64,000 bases of DNA, taken from positions 45,503-109,502 of the forward strand of contig PMYL01000059.1 of the NCBI GenBank assembly GCA_003170825.1, given 5' to 3'. The notes below the pieces were generated by a model. The model worked only from the letters and a program-made list of their open reading frames with translations, made no database searches and was not told the origin of the DNA. The translations under genes were made by a program, and so were the position numbers. Origin of the DNA: Acidobacteriaceae bacterium (GTDB lineage: Bacteria; Acidobacteriota; Terriglobia; Terriglobales; Acidobacteriaceae). Of this stretch, positions 16,022 to 24,725 are shown one piece after another (position 1 is the stretch's first letter; each line of letters opens with the position of its first letter).

Positions 16022-17071
16022 TCAGCGAGCGTCTGGCCCCACCGCAGGTGCTTCCATCCAATAATTGGCCCGGGCCACGATCCGGGCCCCGTAGTCCTGG
16101 GCCGTCCGGACGCGGATGGTGTGCAGGCCGGGGGTGGGATTGGAGGGGCTGAAGGTGAGCAGGTACCGGTTGCGTGTGCGCTTGGCCGCATCCACAACCC
16201 GCTGCTCGAACCGCTTGTCGCCGGTGAAGGTCGTGTACTCCCCGCCGCTCATCGCGGCGACTTCTTTGGCCACATTCTTCTTGAAGGCCTGCACGGCCAT
16301 GATGAGCGGCGAGATCATGTTCAGGGTCCGCTCGTTGCCCGAGTCCTTTGTGTCGTGGAGCAGTTCCGCGCGCGACGGAGAAAACGACACGCTCAGCACC
16401 AGCACGTCGGATTGGCCAATCTTCCGGATCAACTGCTCCGGCTTGGTGTGCTTGCTGCCGTGGTCGCGCTCCTCGCTGATCAGGAGCAGAACGCGGCGAT
16501 ACTCCTTGGGCTGGGATTCCAGCAGATCGACGGCATAGCTCACGGTATCCAGAATCGCATCGCCGCCGTTGCCGGGTTCGAGGCGTTTGAGGGCCTGGTT
16601 CACCTCCTCGCCGGAGTGGGTGAAGTCGCGAATGAGATGGGGTTTCGAGTCGAAGCCCACCAGCGCCGCCCGGCTGCGGCCATCGGAGAGAAACAGATCG
16701 AGCAGCGGTCCGAGCTTGGCCAGCTTGTCGAATTCGAGCACGCTCACGCCGCCCAACTCGACAGCCACTACCAGCGAAACCGGCGCCGTATCCATCTCCT
16801 CCTGCACGCGAATCTTCTGCGGCACGCCGTTGTCTTCGAGCACGAAGTCGGCCGGCTTGAGGCCGTAGACAATAGCGCCGCCGCGCTTCTCCACGAGCGT
16901 GGGCACCAACACCTCGTTGGCCGTCACGCGCAGGGTGGGAGCGTCAGGGCGCGCTGTGGGAAGCGGTTGAGGAGGCTCGATGGGGGGCAACTGCTGCGCC
17001 CCGGCAGCCGTAACCGTCACCAGGAATGCTGAGACCGCAAGGCGGGCCAGACGGGATGATCTGAATATCAT
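16022..17071 (-). CDS. Secreted VWFA-related protein, acidobacterial type
   Basis: 349 aa with an N-terminal signal peptide (LARLAVSAFLVTVTAAGAQQ). It follows the layout of the VWFA-related family common in Acidobacteriota (TIGR03436-like): an N-terminal part VLVPTLVEKRGGAIVYGLKP followed by DFVLEDNG, then the von Willebrand A domain (VSLVVAVELGG...). The usual DxSxS metal site is not intact (VAVELGG instead), so metal binding is doubtful. Its role is unknown. The last codons (APAVGPDAR) come from a sequence that also occurs outside genes at 39209-39232, so the C-terminus seems to have been replaced or extended by a repeat. Confidence 0.8.
   Translation of the reverse strand: MIFRSSRLARLAVSAFLVTVTAAGAQQLPPIEPPQPLPTARPDAPTLRVTANEVLVPTLVEKRGGAIVYGLKPADFVLEDNGVPQKIRVQEEMDTAPVSLVVAVELGGVSVLEFDKLAKLGPLLDLFLSDGRSRAALVGFDSKPHLIRDFTHSGEEVNQALKRLEPGNGGDAILDTVSYAVDLLESQPKEYRRVLLLISEERDHGSKHTKPEQLIRKIGQSDVLVLSVSFSPSRAELLHDTKDSGNERTLNMISPLIMAVQAFKKNVAKEVAAMSGGEYTTFTGDKRFEQRVVDAAKRTRNRYLLTFSPSNPTPGLHTIRVRTAQDYGARIVARANYWMEAPAVGPDAR
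16029..16052. repeat. REP element C at the 3' end of the VWFA gene
   Basis: GCGTCTGGCCCCACCGCAGG and the following bases match 39209-39232 with one base inserted. The core CACCGCAGGTG is a small palindrome, also present twice at 39810-39876. Confidence 0.7.
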
Positions 17072-17224
17072 GCGAGGAAGAACTCCAAAAGGAGGGATCA
17101 GGGATTAGATGAAAGCATTGCAGATTCAGACGGCGCGTCAAGGGGATTTGTCACATTTGTTTGCCTCATCCCGTGCGTTGAGGCTGCGTACGGAAAGCTG
17201 ACCCCCTGATCCCTGACCCCTGTT

Positions 17225-17548
17225 TCAGGCTCGCTTGTGTACCTCGCGGTCCAAACGGTCCGTCCAGGCGAGGTAGCTCAACAGCTCCCAGCGCGAGGTC
17301 CAGAGAAAACTTAACACTTTTCTGGTCGTCAACGTCTCGGCGCGCTGGCCAGAATAGGTCTCCACCCGCCAGCGCAGGTACTCGCTCCGCCAGGGAGCCA
17401 GCCGGTGGCCGCGAGTTGCATTCCAGACAAAACGGAGTGGCGCGAGCAACGTGTGTCCTTTCCCTTGAGTATAGACGGGTTCGGACAGAGTGCGATTGGG
17501 CACAGGGGACAGAAACTGGAAATGGCGGCAGCCGGAGGGCTCCGGCAA
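17225..17548 (-). CDS. Small conserved-looking protein, unknown function
   Basis: 107 aa. The C-terminal 75 residues look like a genuine protein with many Trp and Arg (LRFVWNATRGHRLAPWRSEY, then YLRWRVETYSGQRAETLTTR and FLWTSRWELLSYLAWTDRL). No domain is recognised. The real start may be internal, as the first 30 residues look less convincing. A competing frame on the same strand (17166-17591) has a poorer composition. It lies between flgL and the VWFA gene. Confidence 0.5.
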   Translation of the reverse strand: MPEPSGCRHFQFLSPVPNRTLSEPVYTQGKGHTLLAPLRFVWNATRGHRLAPWRSEYLRWRVETYSGQRAETLTTRKVLSFLWTSRWELLSYLAWTDRLDREVHKRA

Positions 17549-17650
17549 AACGAACAGACTCCCGCGCCAGGGACAGCGCCTCCGCGGGCAAAAGGAGGGC
17601 TCGAGTTTGTCGAAGTGCTTCCCTGCCCCAGACCGCCTGAACGTCTCGTA

Positions 17651-18559
17651 TCAGTTCGGCAGCTTGTCGAACAGGCTCCCGGAACCGAGCCGCGAGATCA
17701 CGTCCTCGAGCGCCGTCTGCTGGGTCTCGGATAGGGAAAGCTGCGTGGACACCTGCGCCACGTCGGCCTGCATCAGATTGGTCTGCGCGGCGGTCAGCTG
17801 GGTCTGATTGCCGGTCACAGCGTCAGAAGCGGCAGTGAGCTGGGTAATGGAGTTGTCGATGGTCACGCGCTGCTGAGAAACGTAGTTCAGCGCCGTGCCC
17901 AACGCCTCCGTATCGCTCACGGCCTTGGCGGTGTCAACTGAGCCGCTGGAATAGTCGGCCACCAGATTGTTTAAAGCGCCAAAGACGCTGTTCGAGCCGC
18001 TGGCCGAGAATATCTGGTCGCCCGGCACATTCAACTGAATCTTCTGGCCGTTGGGCGTCTGGAGATAGTTGACGTCTTCGTCGCCCTTGTAAGTGGTGAC
18101 GGCCGGCGATGTGGAAGTCGAGGTAGCGAAAGGAGTCGTGGAAGTCTGGCCGCCGGCAAAGATGTACTGGCCCTGATAACTGGTGTTGGCCAGCCCCTGC
18201 ACCTCGTCGAGGATGCCGGAAATCTGGCTTGAGATGGACCGGACGTCGCTGGAATTCAGGGTGCCGTTATTGGCGCTGGTAGCCAGCGAAATGGCCTGGG
18301 TGAGTTGGGAAACCACGCTGCCCAGCGTCGAATCGGCCACCTGCAACTGACCCGTAACCAGGTTCGAGCTTTGCGTGAAAGAATCATCCTGTTGAATCTG
18401 GTTGAGCAGCAGCACATTCTCGCCCGAGGAGACCGGATCCTGGCTCAGCGAATTCACGCGCACCCCGCTCGACAGCTCAGCCGTCAACTGTTGTTCGGTC
18501 AACTGGGTCTGATCGAGCGAACTCACCAGGTTCGAGATGTAATTCGGATCCACCCGCAT
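17651..18559 (-). CDS. flgL: Flagellar hook-associated protein 3
   Basis: 302 aa. FlgL joins FlgK to the filament. The N-terminal MRVDPNYISNLVSSLDQ with the flagellin-like helix LNSLSQDPVSSGENVLLLNQ, and the C-terminal LSLSETQQTALEDVISRLG match the flagellin-like ends of the family. It is the last flagellar gene of the cluster, 69 bases after flgK. Confidence 0.88.
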   Translation of the reverse strand: MRVDPNYISNLVSSLDQTQLTEQQLTAELSSGVRVNSLSQDPVSSGENVLLLNQIQQDDSFTQSSNLVTGQLQVADSTLGSVVSQLTQAISLATSANNGTLNSSDVRSISSQISGILDEVQGLANTSYQGQYIFAGGQTSTTPFATSTSTSPAVTTYKGDEDVNYLQTPNGQKIQLNVPGDQIFSASGSNSVFGALNNLVADYSSGSVDTAKAVSDTEALGTALNYVSQQRVTIDNSITQLTAASDAVTGNQTQLTAAQTNLMQADVAQVSTQLSLSETQQTALEDVISRLGSGSLFDKLPN

Positions 18560-18628
18560 TGCATTCCTCCACCAGCCTGAACGAGTCTCCTGGCATCCAC
18601 CGCGCAGGCAAACGCCGCCCTGTCCGTC

Positions 18629-20050
18629 TTAGGCGACCGTTGTCTGGTCCCCCAGGTTCAGTGCCGAAGCCATAATGGTGTTCAGCATTGCAAAGACCTG
18701 CGAAGCTGCCTGATAGCTGCGCTCCAACGTGGTCATCGAAGACGCTTCATCGTTGAGATTGACGCTGGAGAGCGCATTGTTCTGGGTCTGCAGTTGCGTC
18801 ACCGAGGCGTTCTGCGCCGTGTTCTCGGTTTGCACGCTGGAGACGGTCGAGCCCAGCGTTGAGACAAAGCTCGAGTAGTAGTCGGTCGGGGTCTGGCCGT
18901 TGACGATCGATTGATTGGCCAGATTCGCCATGGTGGTTGCATTCGAGTTGTCGCCCGTCCCCTGCCCCAGGCCGGCGGCGGCGATTTGGTTGGGGTCGGT
19001 CATCACCACGCTCATGTTGGCCGCGCTGCCCGCTACGACAGTGGGTTGATTGAAGATGTAGAGTGGCTTGGCCGCTGTGCCGCTGACTCCATCCAGATCG
19101 GTTCCCGCGTTGTTCAGCGTATTCACCTCGGTGGAGACGCCGTAGGCCAGTTGATCGAGCGAGGACAAAACGTTGGGAATGTCCTGATCCCGAGCCGTCA
19201 GGTACCCTCCCAGCTCGCCGCCGCCGCCGGTCAACTGCGAGGTAATGTCCGTGCCGCCCAGGAAAAAGTCGGTTACCCCGTTCACCGTGCCGGTGGTCAA
19301 CTGGAAGCTCGACCCCTCGGAGACCAGCAACTGGCCGGAGGTGGTGGTGATCGAGAGGCCGTTGTTCTCGGTCGTAATCTGGTTGATTCCGATCAACTGC
19401 GAAAGCTGGCTCAGGTCCTGCTGACGCTGGTCCTCGAGCGTTCCGGCGTCCGCATTGGGCGAGGTGGACTGAATCTGCCGGTTCAGCTGGGCAATTGCGC
19501 CCGTCAGCGCGTTCACCTGGCTGGTCACGCCGCTTGCCTCCTGGTCCAGGGCCGACCTCTGCGAGTTCAGGCTGGCCGCCGCGTTGGATACGTCGCCGGC
19601 CAGCGTGGTTGCCGTCGAAAGCACCTGCTGGCGCAGCGCATTGTTGGTGGGATTGGCCTCCAGCGACGAAAAGGAGCTGAAAAAGCTGGTCAGGTCGCTG
19701 CCAATATCTCCTGCCCTGGCACTGGTCGAACCCGAGTCCGGCGTGAAGAGAGCCTGCAGCGTGTTCAGCGCCGTCAGCCGCGAACCGGAGGCCGAAGCCA
19801 ACTGCTGCTGCTGGTCCAGCCGCTCCGTCAGCACGCGATCTCGCACTGAAGTGGCTCCCGTCTCCGTGACCCCCGCCCCGTAGGAAACTCCGTTGATCGT
19901 GATCGGCTGGTTCTCCTGCCAGTTGGGGGTCTCCTCTGTATAACCGGGGGTGTTGGCGTTGGCCACATTGTTGGCAACGACATTCAGGGCTGCCTGATCG
20001 GCGTCCAGGGCCCCCGAAATCAGGCTGAATGCGGAGTTAATTGTTCCCAT
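18629..20050 (-). CDS. flgK: Flagellar hook-associated protein 1
   Basis: 473 aa. FlgK forms the first hook-filament junction ring. The N-terminal rod/hook motif is ALNVVANNVANANTPGYTEE, and the C-terminal domain ends SVNLNDEASSMTTLERSYQA followed by ASQVFAMLNTIMASALNLGD, the usual arrangement. The start overlaps the flgN-like gene by 14 bases. Confidence 0.93.
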   Translation of the reverse strand: MGTINSAFSLISGALDADQAALNVVANNVANANTPGYTEETPNWQENQPITINGVSYGAGVTETGATSVRDRVLTERLDQQQQLASASGSRLTALNTLQALFTPDSGSTSARAGDIGSDLTSFFSSFSSLEANPTNNALRQQVLSTATTLAGDVSNAAASLNSQRSALDQEASGVTSQVNALTGAIAQLNRQIQSTSPNADAGTLEDQRQQDLSQLSQLIGINQITTENNGLSITTTSGQLLVSEGSSFQLTTGTVNGVTDFFLGGTDITSQLTGGGGELGGYLTARDQDIPNVLSSLDQLAYGVSTEVNTLNNAGTDLDGVSGTAAKPLYIFNQPTVVAGSAANMSVVMTDPNQIAAAGLGQGTGDNSNATTMANLANQSIVNGQTPTDYYSSFVSTLGSTVSSVQTENTAQNASVTQLQTQNNALSSVNLNDEASSMTTLERSYQAASQVFAMLNTIMASALNLGDQTTVA

Positions 20051-20423
20051 GTCGGCTCTCCGTCCGCGCCCATTCCACTTGGCCGTACTCCAACCGGCCT
20101 GCGCGCAACTCCCGCAAGCGATTCATCACGTTCAGGTTGGCCCGCGTCGCCTCCAGCACTCTGGCAAACACCGCCATCTCCCCCGCTGCCTCACGAGCCT
20201 GGCTGGCCAGCACCGCGCTCTCTTCCGCGTTGGCAGGCACAAGAGCCCGGTTCAGCGCCTGGCACGACAGCGCAAGCTCCTCCAGCCGGTCCGCGTCCAG
20301 ACGGGCCAGCGCCCTGGAGGCCTCCACCACCAACTCCTTCAACTCCGGATGCTCCCGGCGCGCCCCAAACTCCCGCATGGCCCGCGTTTCTTCCATTCCT
20401 TCCGGGCTGCTTGCCATTGCCAT
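20037..20423 (-). CDS. flgN: FlgN-like export chaperone
   Basis: 128 aa, almost wholly helical (LKELVVEASRALARLDADRL, REAAGEMAVFARVLEATRAN). Sequence similarity to FlgN is hard to judge by eye; the call rests on size, composition and its position between flgM and flgK, where FlgN, the chaperone for FlgK and FlgL, is normally encoded. Several Met codons near the start (1, 3, 10, 16) leave the true start open. Confidence 0.65.
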   Translation of the reverse strand: MAMASSPEGMEETRAMREFGARREHPELKELVVEASRALARLDADRLEELALSCQALNRALVPANAEESAVLASQAREAAGEMAVFARVLEATRANLNVMNRLRELRAGRLEYGQVEWARTESRHGNN

Positions 20424-20536
20424 CTGTCTCCGCCCATCCCATTGGCGAAACTCTGGCGTTCATCCGCCACCGTGTCGTCCACGGCAAGGACACTCCGCCT
20501 CTCGCTCAACCCCGTCCCACCGGAACCAAGCCCGGA

Positions 20537-20833
20537 TTACGGTTCCCCGCCCAGCATTCCGTCCACGACCTTGGACGCCACAGCCGATGGCGGAACATTG
20601 TAGGTTCCCGCCGCCAACGCCGCCTGAATGCCGGCCACCTTGTCCATGCGGACACCGGAGTCGGCGGCCGTCAGAGAGACCTCGCTCCCCGCGCTGCTGA
20701 AGGTCGCCCGGTCGCTGCCCAGTGCGCTCCCGCCCGCCGCGGCGCCGCTCTTGGTTTGCTGCGGCGCAGCCGGGGCTGTCGAAGGCACCCCTAAAAGCGA
20801 TTTCAATCCGTCAAGACTGTTGCGAATATCCAT
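20537..20833 (-). CDS. flgM: Anti-sigma-28 factor
   Basis: 98 aa. FlgM holds the flagellar sigma factor inactive until the hook is complete. The C-terminal half shows the sigma-binding helices: SGVRMDKVAGIQAALAAGTY followed by NVPPSAVASKVVDGMLG. The first half is low-complexity, as is usual. The ATG at 20833 is preferred over 20839, because AAGGAG lies 8 bases before it. A sigma-28-type promoter lies about 20 bases further upstream. Confidence 0.88.
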   Translation of the reverse strand: MDIRNSLDGLKSLLGVPSTAPAAPQQTKSGAAAGGSALGSDRATFSSAGSEVSLTAADSGVRMDKVAGIQAALAAGTYNVPPSAVASKVVDGMLGGEP

Positions 20834-20854
20834 GCACATTGCTCCTTGCTGGGT

Positions 20855-20881
20855 CTATCGGCACGTCTGCTAATCACTGTA
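20855..20881 (-). promoter_or_regulatory. Sigma-28-type promoter upstream of flgM
   Basis: On the minus strand TACA (20881-20878), 15 bases, then GCCGATAG (20862-20855). The consensus for FliA-type sigma factors is TAAA-N15-GCCGATAA, so two bases differ and the spacing is exact. It would give the sigma/anti-sigma feedback loop seen in other flagellar systems. Confidence 0.65.
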
Positions 20882-20882
20882 G

Positions 20883-21230
20883 TCATTCAAGAGCTTTTAT
20901 GACGGTATTGCCGTGCAGATTTCCGGTTACCTTCCCGGTTGCGTCCTTATTACCCGAATGGGAAAGATCCTGCACGATACGGTTGGCAATACCAAACCCT
21001 CCCTGCTCGCTGAGTGCTCGTCCCAGAGCCTCCGACGCAAACTCCCCCAGCGCTCCACCGGAGCCGGAAGCCGAGTCGTCATCCTCTCCATCGAGGCCGT
21101 TCGTGCCCGTCATCGGCTTCAATAACTCCTTCATCATCTGCGCCTCGAACTCATGCGCCGCCCGCACCAGCCTCGGCTGCGGCGTGGCTGCATCTCCCGT
21201 ACCTGCTGTTGTTGCCACTATCGCATGCAT
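20883..21230 (-). CDS. flgJ: Rod-binding protein, FlgJ N-terminal type
   Basis: 115 aa. It corresponds to the rod-capping half of FlgJ and has no muramidase domain. Seen: AAHEFEAQMMKELLKPM and FASEALGRALSEQGGFGIAN. The ATG at 21230 has GGAGG 9 bases upstream; the frame continues to a TTG at 21257 that overlaps flgI. A separate wall hydrolase must open the peptidoglycan for the rod. Confidence 0.83.
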   Translation of the reverse strand: MHAIVATTAGTGDAATPQPRLVRAAHEFEAQMMKELLKPMTGTNGLDGEDDDSASGSGGALGEFASEALGRALSEQGGFGIANRIVQDLSHSGNKDATGKVTGNLHGNTVIKALE

Positions 21231-21243
21231 TGCAGCGCCTCCA

Positions 21244-22431
21244 TCACAGGACTTCAAGGTCGGCCTCCAGCGCGCCGGCCTCCTTCATGGCCTGCAGGAT
21301 CGAAATCACGTCTCGCGCCCCTGCTCCGGTCCGTTGCAATTCCTGGACCAAATCCTCCACCGTCGCTCCTTCTTTCAGGTCGATGCGGTTCACCGGCTTG
21401 TCCTGGGTCTGCACGGTGGTCTGTTGGACGACTTGCGTGGTTCCCGAGGAATACGCGTTGGGTTGCGAGACCTTGGTCTCGGTGATCACATTCACCGACA
21501 GGCCCCCATGCAGGATGGAAACCGGCTGCAGCCGAACCGTGCCCCCGATGACCACGGTCCCGGTGCGCTCGTTCACTATCACGCGAGCCCTCGGATACAC
21601 CTCCACTTCGACGGCTTCCACCCGGTCCAGCAGCGCCGCCATGTCCTCGTCCGGCGTGGCGGCAATCTCCACCCGGCGGCTGTCGATGGCGTGCGCGCGC
21701 TCCTTGCCCAGTGCCCGATCGATGGCCGCGGCCATCCGCTCGGCGGTGTGAAAGTCGGCGTCGTTCAGCACCACGCTGACGGTGTGCATCTGCTTCAGGT
21801 CGAAGGGTACCGGCCGCTCTACCAGCGCCCCGCCGGGAATGCGCGCCACGGTCGGGTGGTTCAGTTGCCGGGTATTGCCTCCCGACGCGGCCATGTAGCC
21901 GCCCAGCACCAGAGCCCCCTGGGCCTGGGCGTAGATCTGTCCGTCCGGGCCGTAGAGCGGGGTCATCAGCAAGATGCCCCCCTCGAGCGACCGCGCATCC
22001 CCGGCCGAGGAGGCCGTGATGTCCACCTTGTAGCCGGGTCGGCTGAAGGGCGGCAGCGTAGCCACCACAAAGACCGCGGCCATGTTCTTCACCTGCATGT
22101 TGCTGGCGCTGTTGGAGCCGGTTTGGGGAACGGTGATGCCCATTCGCTCGAGCGTCGAAATCAATGTCTGCGCCGGAAAGACCGTCTGCGAACTGTCCCC
22201 GGTGCCGCGCAGCCCCACCACCAGCCCATAGCCCACCAGTTGGTTGTCCCGAATCCCCTCGATGGTCGCCACGTCCTTGATCCGCGCCAACTGCGGCGCT
22301 GTCTCGGCATGGGCCATAGCGGCCGCCAGCGCCAAAGCCACCGCCAGAGCAACCCACGCCCCGATGGATGTTCCCAGCTGCCCCTCCGCCGTTCTCACTC
22401 TCGTATCCCGCATGGCTCTCGTGTCTCGCAT
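21244..22431 (-). CDS. flgI: Flagellar P-ring protein
   Basis: 395 aa with a signal peptide (VALAVALALAAAMAHAETAP). FlgI forms the bushing in the peptidoglycan layer. Clear family stretches are RIKDVATIEGIRDNQLVGYG, GTGDSSQTVFPAQTLISTLE, and the C-terminal VEDLVQELQRTGAGARDVIS. Its presence shows a diderm envelope. Confidence 0.96.
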   Translation of the reverse strand: MRDTRAMRDTRVRTAEGQLGTSIGAWVALAVALALAAAMAHAETAPQLARIKDVATIEGIRDNQLVGYGLVVGLRGTGDSSQTVFPAQTLISTLERMGITVPQTGSNSASNMQVKNMAAVFVVATLPPFSRPGYKVDITASSAGDARSLEGGILLMTPLYGPDGQIYAQAQGALVLGGYMAASGGNTRQLNHPTVARIPGGALVERPVPFDLKQMHTVSVVLNDADFHTAERMAAAIDRALGKERAHAIDSRRVEIAATPDEDMAALLDRVEAVEVEVYPRARVIVNERTGTVVIGGTVRLQPVSILHGGLSVNVITETKVSQPNAYSSGTTQVVQQTTVQTQDKPVNRIDLKEGATVEDLVQELQRTGAGARDVISILQAMKEAGALEADLEVL

Positions 22432-22474
22432 CGGCGATCCCCGGCCGGTGGTCCCTGTTCCCTATTTCCTGCCC

Positions 22475-23212
22475 CTAGAAAATCAGCAGCCGCTGAAGGA
22501 GGCGCACCAGCGGGTTCTGCCGGTAGGTGGAATCGTTGACGATGCCTTTGCCGGTCACTTCCAGTTCAAGATCGGTCATGGCCGTCGACAACACCTGGTT
22601 CTGCGCGCTCACGTCCTCCGGACGCACCAGGCCGCGCAGCTTGATCAGCTGCGTCTGCTGCGAGAAGATCAACTGGCGCGTGGCCTGCACCACCAGCATC
22701 CCGTTGGGCAGCACGTCCACCACCTCGCCGCCGAAGGTGGTCGCCAGGCTGGAATTGGTCGTGCTCTGTCCCTGTGCGGTCAGCCCCGAGGACGCGGTCA
22801 TGCCAATCAGGTTCTGCATGGCGTTCGAGGCCTTCAGTTTGCCGAACAGTCCGGTCAGCCCGGAACTGGCGTTCGAGGCCCGGGAGTTCTTTACCTGGCC
22901 GTCGGTCGAGGCCGCCAGGCTCTCGGTCACCACGATCGAGACCACGTCGTGCAGCCGGACCGCCTTGGCGTCGGTGCCCAGCCGCACCAGCCTGCCCTCC
23001 GAACTCCAGATCGAGCCCGGCGTCCGCACCTCCGCCGCCTGCTGCGCCCGCACCCGCTCGACGTAGGCCTTGAGGGCCACCTCGGGTGGGGTTGCCTTGG
23101 CCGGTTTCGCCGGCGTCGCCTTTTGATTGTTGTCGATCGCATGCCCCGGCAGGGCCGCCAACAGCGCCACCACCGCGCAAAAGACCCCAGCCCTCATCCA
23201 TCTCAGTCTCAT
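22475..23212 (-). CDS. flgH: Flagellar L-ring protein
   Basis: 245 aa. FlgH forms the outer-membrane ring around the rod. SIWSSEGRLVRLGTDAKAVR, HDVVSIVVTES, and LVRPEDVSAQNQVLSTAM followed by TDLELEVTGKGIVND are typical. The signal sequence (VFCAVVALLAALPGHAIDNN) appears to be cleaved by signal peptidase I; the lipoprotein cysteine usual in FlgH is missing, as no lipobox is seen. It overlaps flgA by 4 bases. Confidence 0.93.
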   Translation of the reverse strand: MRLRWMRAGVFCAVVALLAALPGHAIDNNQKATPAKPAKATPPEVALKAYVERVRAQQAAEVRTPGSIWSSEGRLVRLGTDAKAVRLHDVVSIVVTESLAASTDGQVKNSRASNASSGLTGLFGKLKASNAMQNLIGMTASSGLTAQGQSTTNSSLATTFGGEVVDVLPNGMLVVQATRQLIFSQQTQLIKLRGLVRPEDVSAQNQVLSTAMTDLELEVTGKGIVNDSTYRQNPLVRLLQRLLIF

Positions 23213-23781
23213 GGCCGCACCCCTGTCTCCGGTTGAAAGGCCGCACGGCCCGGCGCCAGGGCCATGGCCGGCACCACTTTGCCGCCAATCTTCAAGCGCA
23301 CATCGAACGCCGATCCGGCAGCGGCCGGGCCTAACGCGCGGGCCTCTAAAACCGCATCGACTCGCGCCGTGTGTTCCTCGACGATCAGCCGATCGCCGGC
23401 ACGAATGACGGGATGGAACGAAGCTTCACCGGCCTGTACCGCGGCCCGCGAGTGTGCGCCGCCAGACTCGTTGCCATGAACCGAAGCCAGCACCAGGCGC
23501 CCCGGCCCGCCCGGATGCCGGTCATTGCGCACCAGCAGCCAACGGTCCCCGGTGTGCGGATCGTCGATCTCGCGAACGATTTCGCCTTGCGTCCGGCTCT
23601 GGGCCAGAGCCGGCCCTCCCGGCGAGAGCATCATTTCGGCCCCGGGATCGGTCAGGGCCGCAGGGGTCGTGCCCAACGCCTGAGTACAGGCCGTGGGCGC
23701 GGGCGCCAGAACCAGCAGTCCTCCGCCCAAGATCATCTCCAGCCCCGTTTTCATCCAGCCCTCCCTATCCAGGTTCTTCAT
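23209..23781 (-). CDS. flgA: P-ring assembly chaperone
   Basis: 190 aa. FlgA helps FlgI assemble in the periplasm. A hydrophobic N-terminus (residues 15-30) is consistent with export. The C-terminal SAF/FlgA core is seen as VIRAGDRLIVEEHTARVDAV, then ALGPAAAGSAFDVRLKIGGK. Position between flgG and flgH supports the call. Confidence 0.82.
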   Translation of the reverse strand: MKNLDREGWMKTGLEMILGGGLLVLAPAPTACTQALGTTPAALTDPGAEMMLSPGGPALAQSRTQGEIVREIDDPHTGDRWLLVRNDRHPGGPGRLVLASVHGNESGGAHSRAAVQAGEASFHPVIRAGDRLIVEEHTARVDAVLEARALGPAAAGSAFDVRLKIGGKVVPAMALAPGRAAFQPETGVRP

Positions 23782-23795
23782 GCGCTTCTTTATGT

Positions 23796-24584
23796 TTAGT
23801 GGGTCATATTATTGACTTGGGAGTACATATCGTCGGCTGCCTTGATCACCTTGGAGTTCGATTCGTAGGCCCGCTGGGCCAGCACCATCTGCACAAACAT
23901 GGTGACCACGTCCACGTTGGAGTTCTCCAGGTACCCCTGCTGCAAGGTGCCCAGTCCCTCGGTTCCTCCGGGGTTGCCCAGCACCGGGTCGCCGGAGCTG
24001 AGCGTGGTCTGCAACAGGTTCGAACCCTTACTCTCCAGGCCGCCTGGGTTGGGGAAGGTGGCCAGTTGCAGTTGGCCCAGTTGCGAGGGGTTCTGTTGCC
24101 CTGCCAGGGTTGCGTTCACCACTCCGTACTGGGTGATGGTGACGGCGGTCGCATTGGCGGGAATGGTGATGGTGGGAATCACCGGATCGCCGTCGGTGGT
24201 GACCAGGGTTCCCTGGTTATTCAGCTGAAACTGGCCGGCGCGGGTGTAGGCGATGGTTCCGTCCGGCCGCTGCACCTGGAAGAACCCCGTGCCTTCGATG
24301 GCCACATCCAGCGGGTTCGAGGTCTGGTTCAGCGACCCCTGGGTCATGATGACCTCAGTGGCCGCCGATTTGGTGCCCAACCCGATCTGCAAGCCCGCCG
24401 AGACGGTGGACTGGCTCTGCGCCGCCCCCGGCGTCACCAGGTTCTGGTAGACCATGTCCTGGAACTCCAGGCGCAACTGGCGAAATCCGGTGGTCGAGGA
24501 GTTGGCCAGGTTGTTGGCGATCGTGTCCAGGTTCAACTGCTGCGCGCTCATGCCGCTGGCTGCGGTATACAGGGCTCGAATCAT
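23796..24584 (-). CDS. flgG: Flagellar distal rod protein
   Basis: 262 aa, the standard FlgG length. Seen: MIRALYTAASGMSAQQLNLD with TIANNLANSSTTGFRQLRLE, EGTGFFQVQRPDGTIAYTRA, and the C-terminal EGYLENSNVDVV-like motif (LQQGYLENSNVDVVTMFVQM). It follows flgF after a gap of about 140 bases rich in short repeats. Confidence 0.96.
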   Translation of the reverse strand: MIRALYTAASGMSAQQLNLDTIANNLANSSTTGFRQLRLEFQDMVYQNLVTPGAAQSQSTVSAGLQIGLGTKSAATEVIMTQGSLNQTSNPLDVAIEGTGFFQVQRPDGTIAYTRAGQFQLNNQGTLVTTDGDPVIPTITIPANATAVTITQYGVVNATLAGQQNPSQLGQLQLATFPNPGGLESKGSNLLQTTLSSGDPVLGNPGGTEGLGTLQQGYLENSNVDVVTMFVQMVLAQRAYESNSKVIKAADDMYSQVNNMTH

Positions 24585-24599
24585 CTTGGCTCCTTTCAG

Positions 24600-24725
24600 T
24601 CGCCAGTGGACGGTGGTCTGTGGTCAGTTTTTAAAAACCCGAATTGCTAATGAGTGATCTTCCATTTGACCCTCGCCGATTACTGACAACTGATAACCCC
24701 TCACTGACCACTGTTCACTGATCAC
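24600..24725. repeat. Iterated short CACTG/CAGTG words between flgF and flgG
   Basis: The gap contains repeated words such as CTGACAACTGATAA, CACTGACCACTG and TTCACTGATCACT. Similar degenerate heptamer-like iterations occur at 15603-15637 and 34558-34605, and weakly at 17090-17215. No gene is seen. Confidence 0.55.

Noticed and set aside
17166-17591. An alternative 141-codon minus-strand frame near flgL
   Set aside because: Overlaps the better-looking frame 17225-17548 and has a less protein-like composition.
20722-22539. A 605-codon plus-strand frame
   Set aside because: It is antisense to flgM, flgJ and flgI and crosses several gene boundaries.
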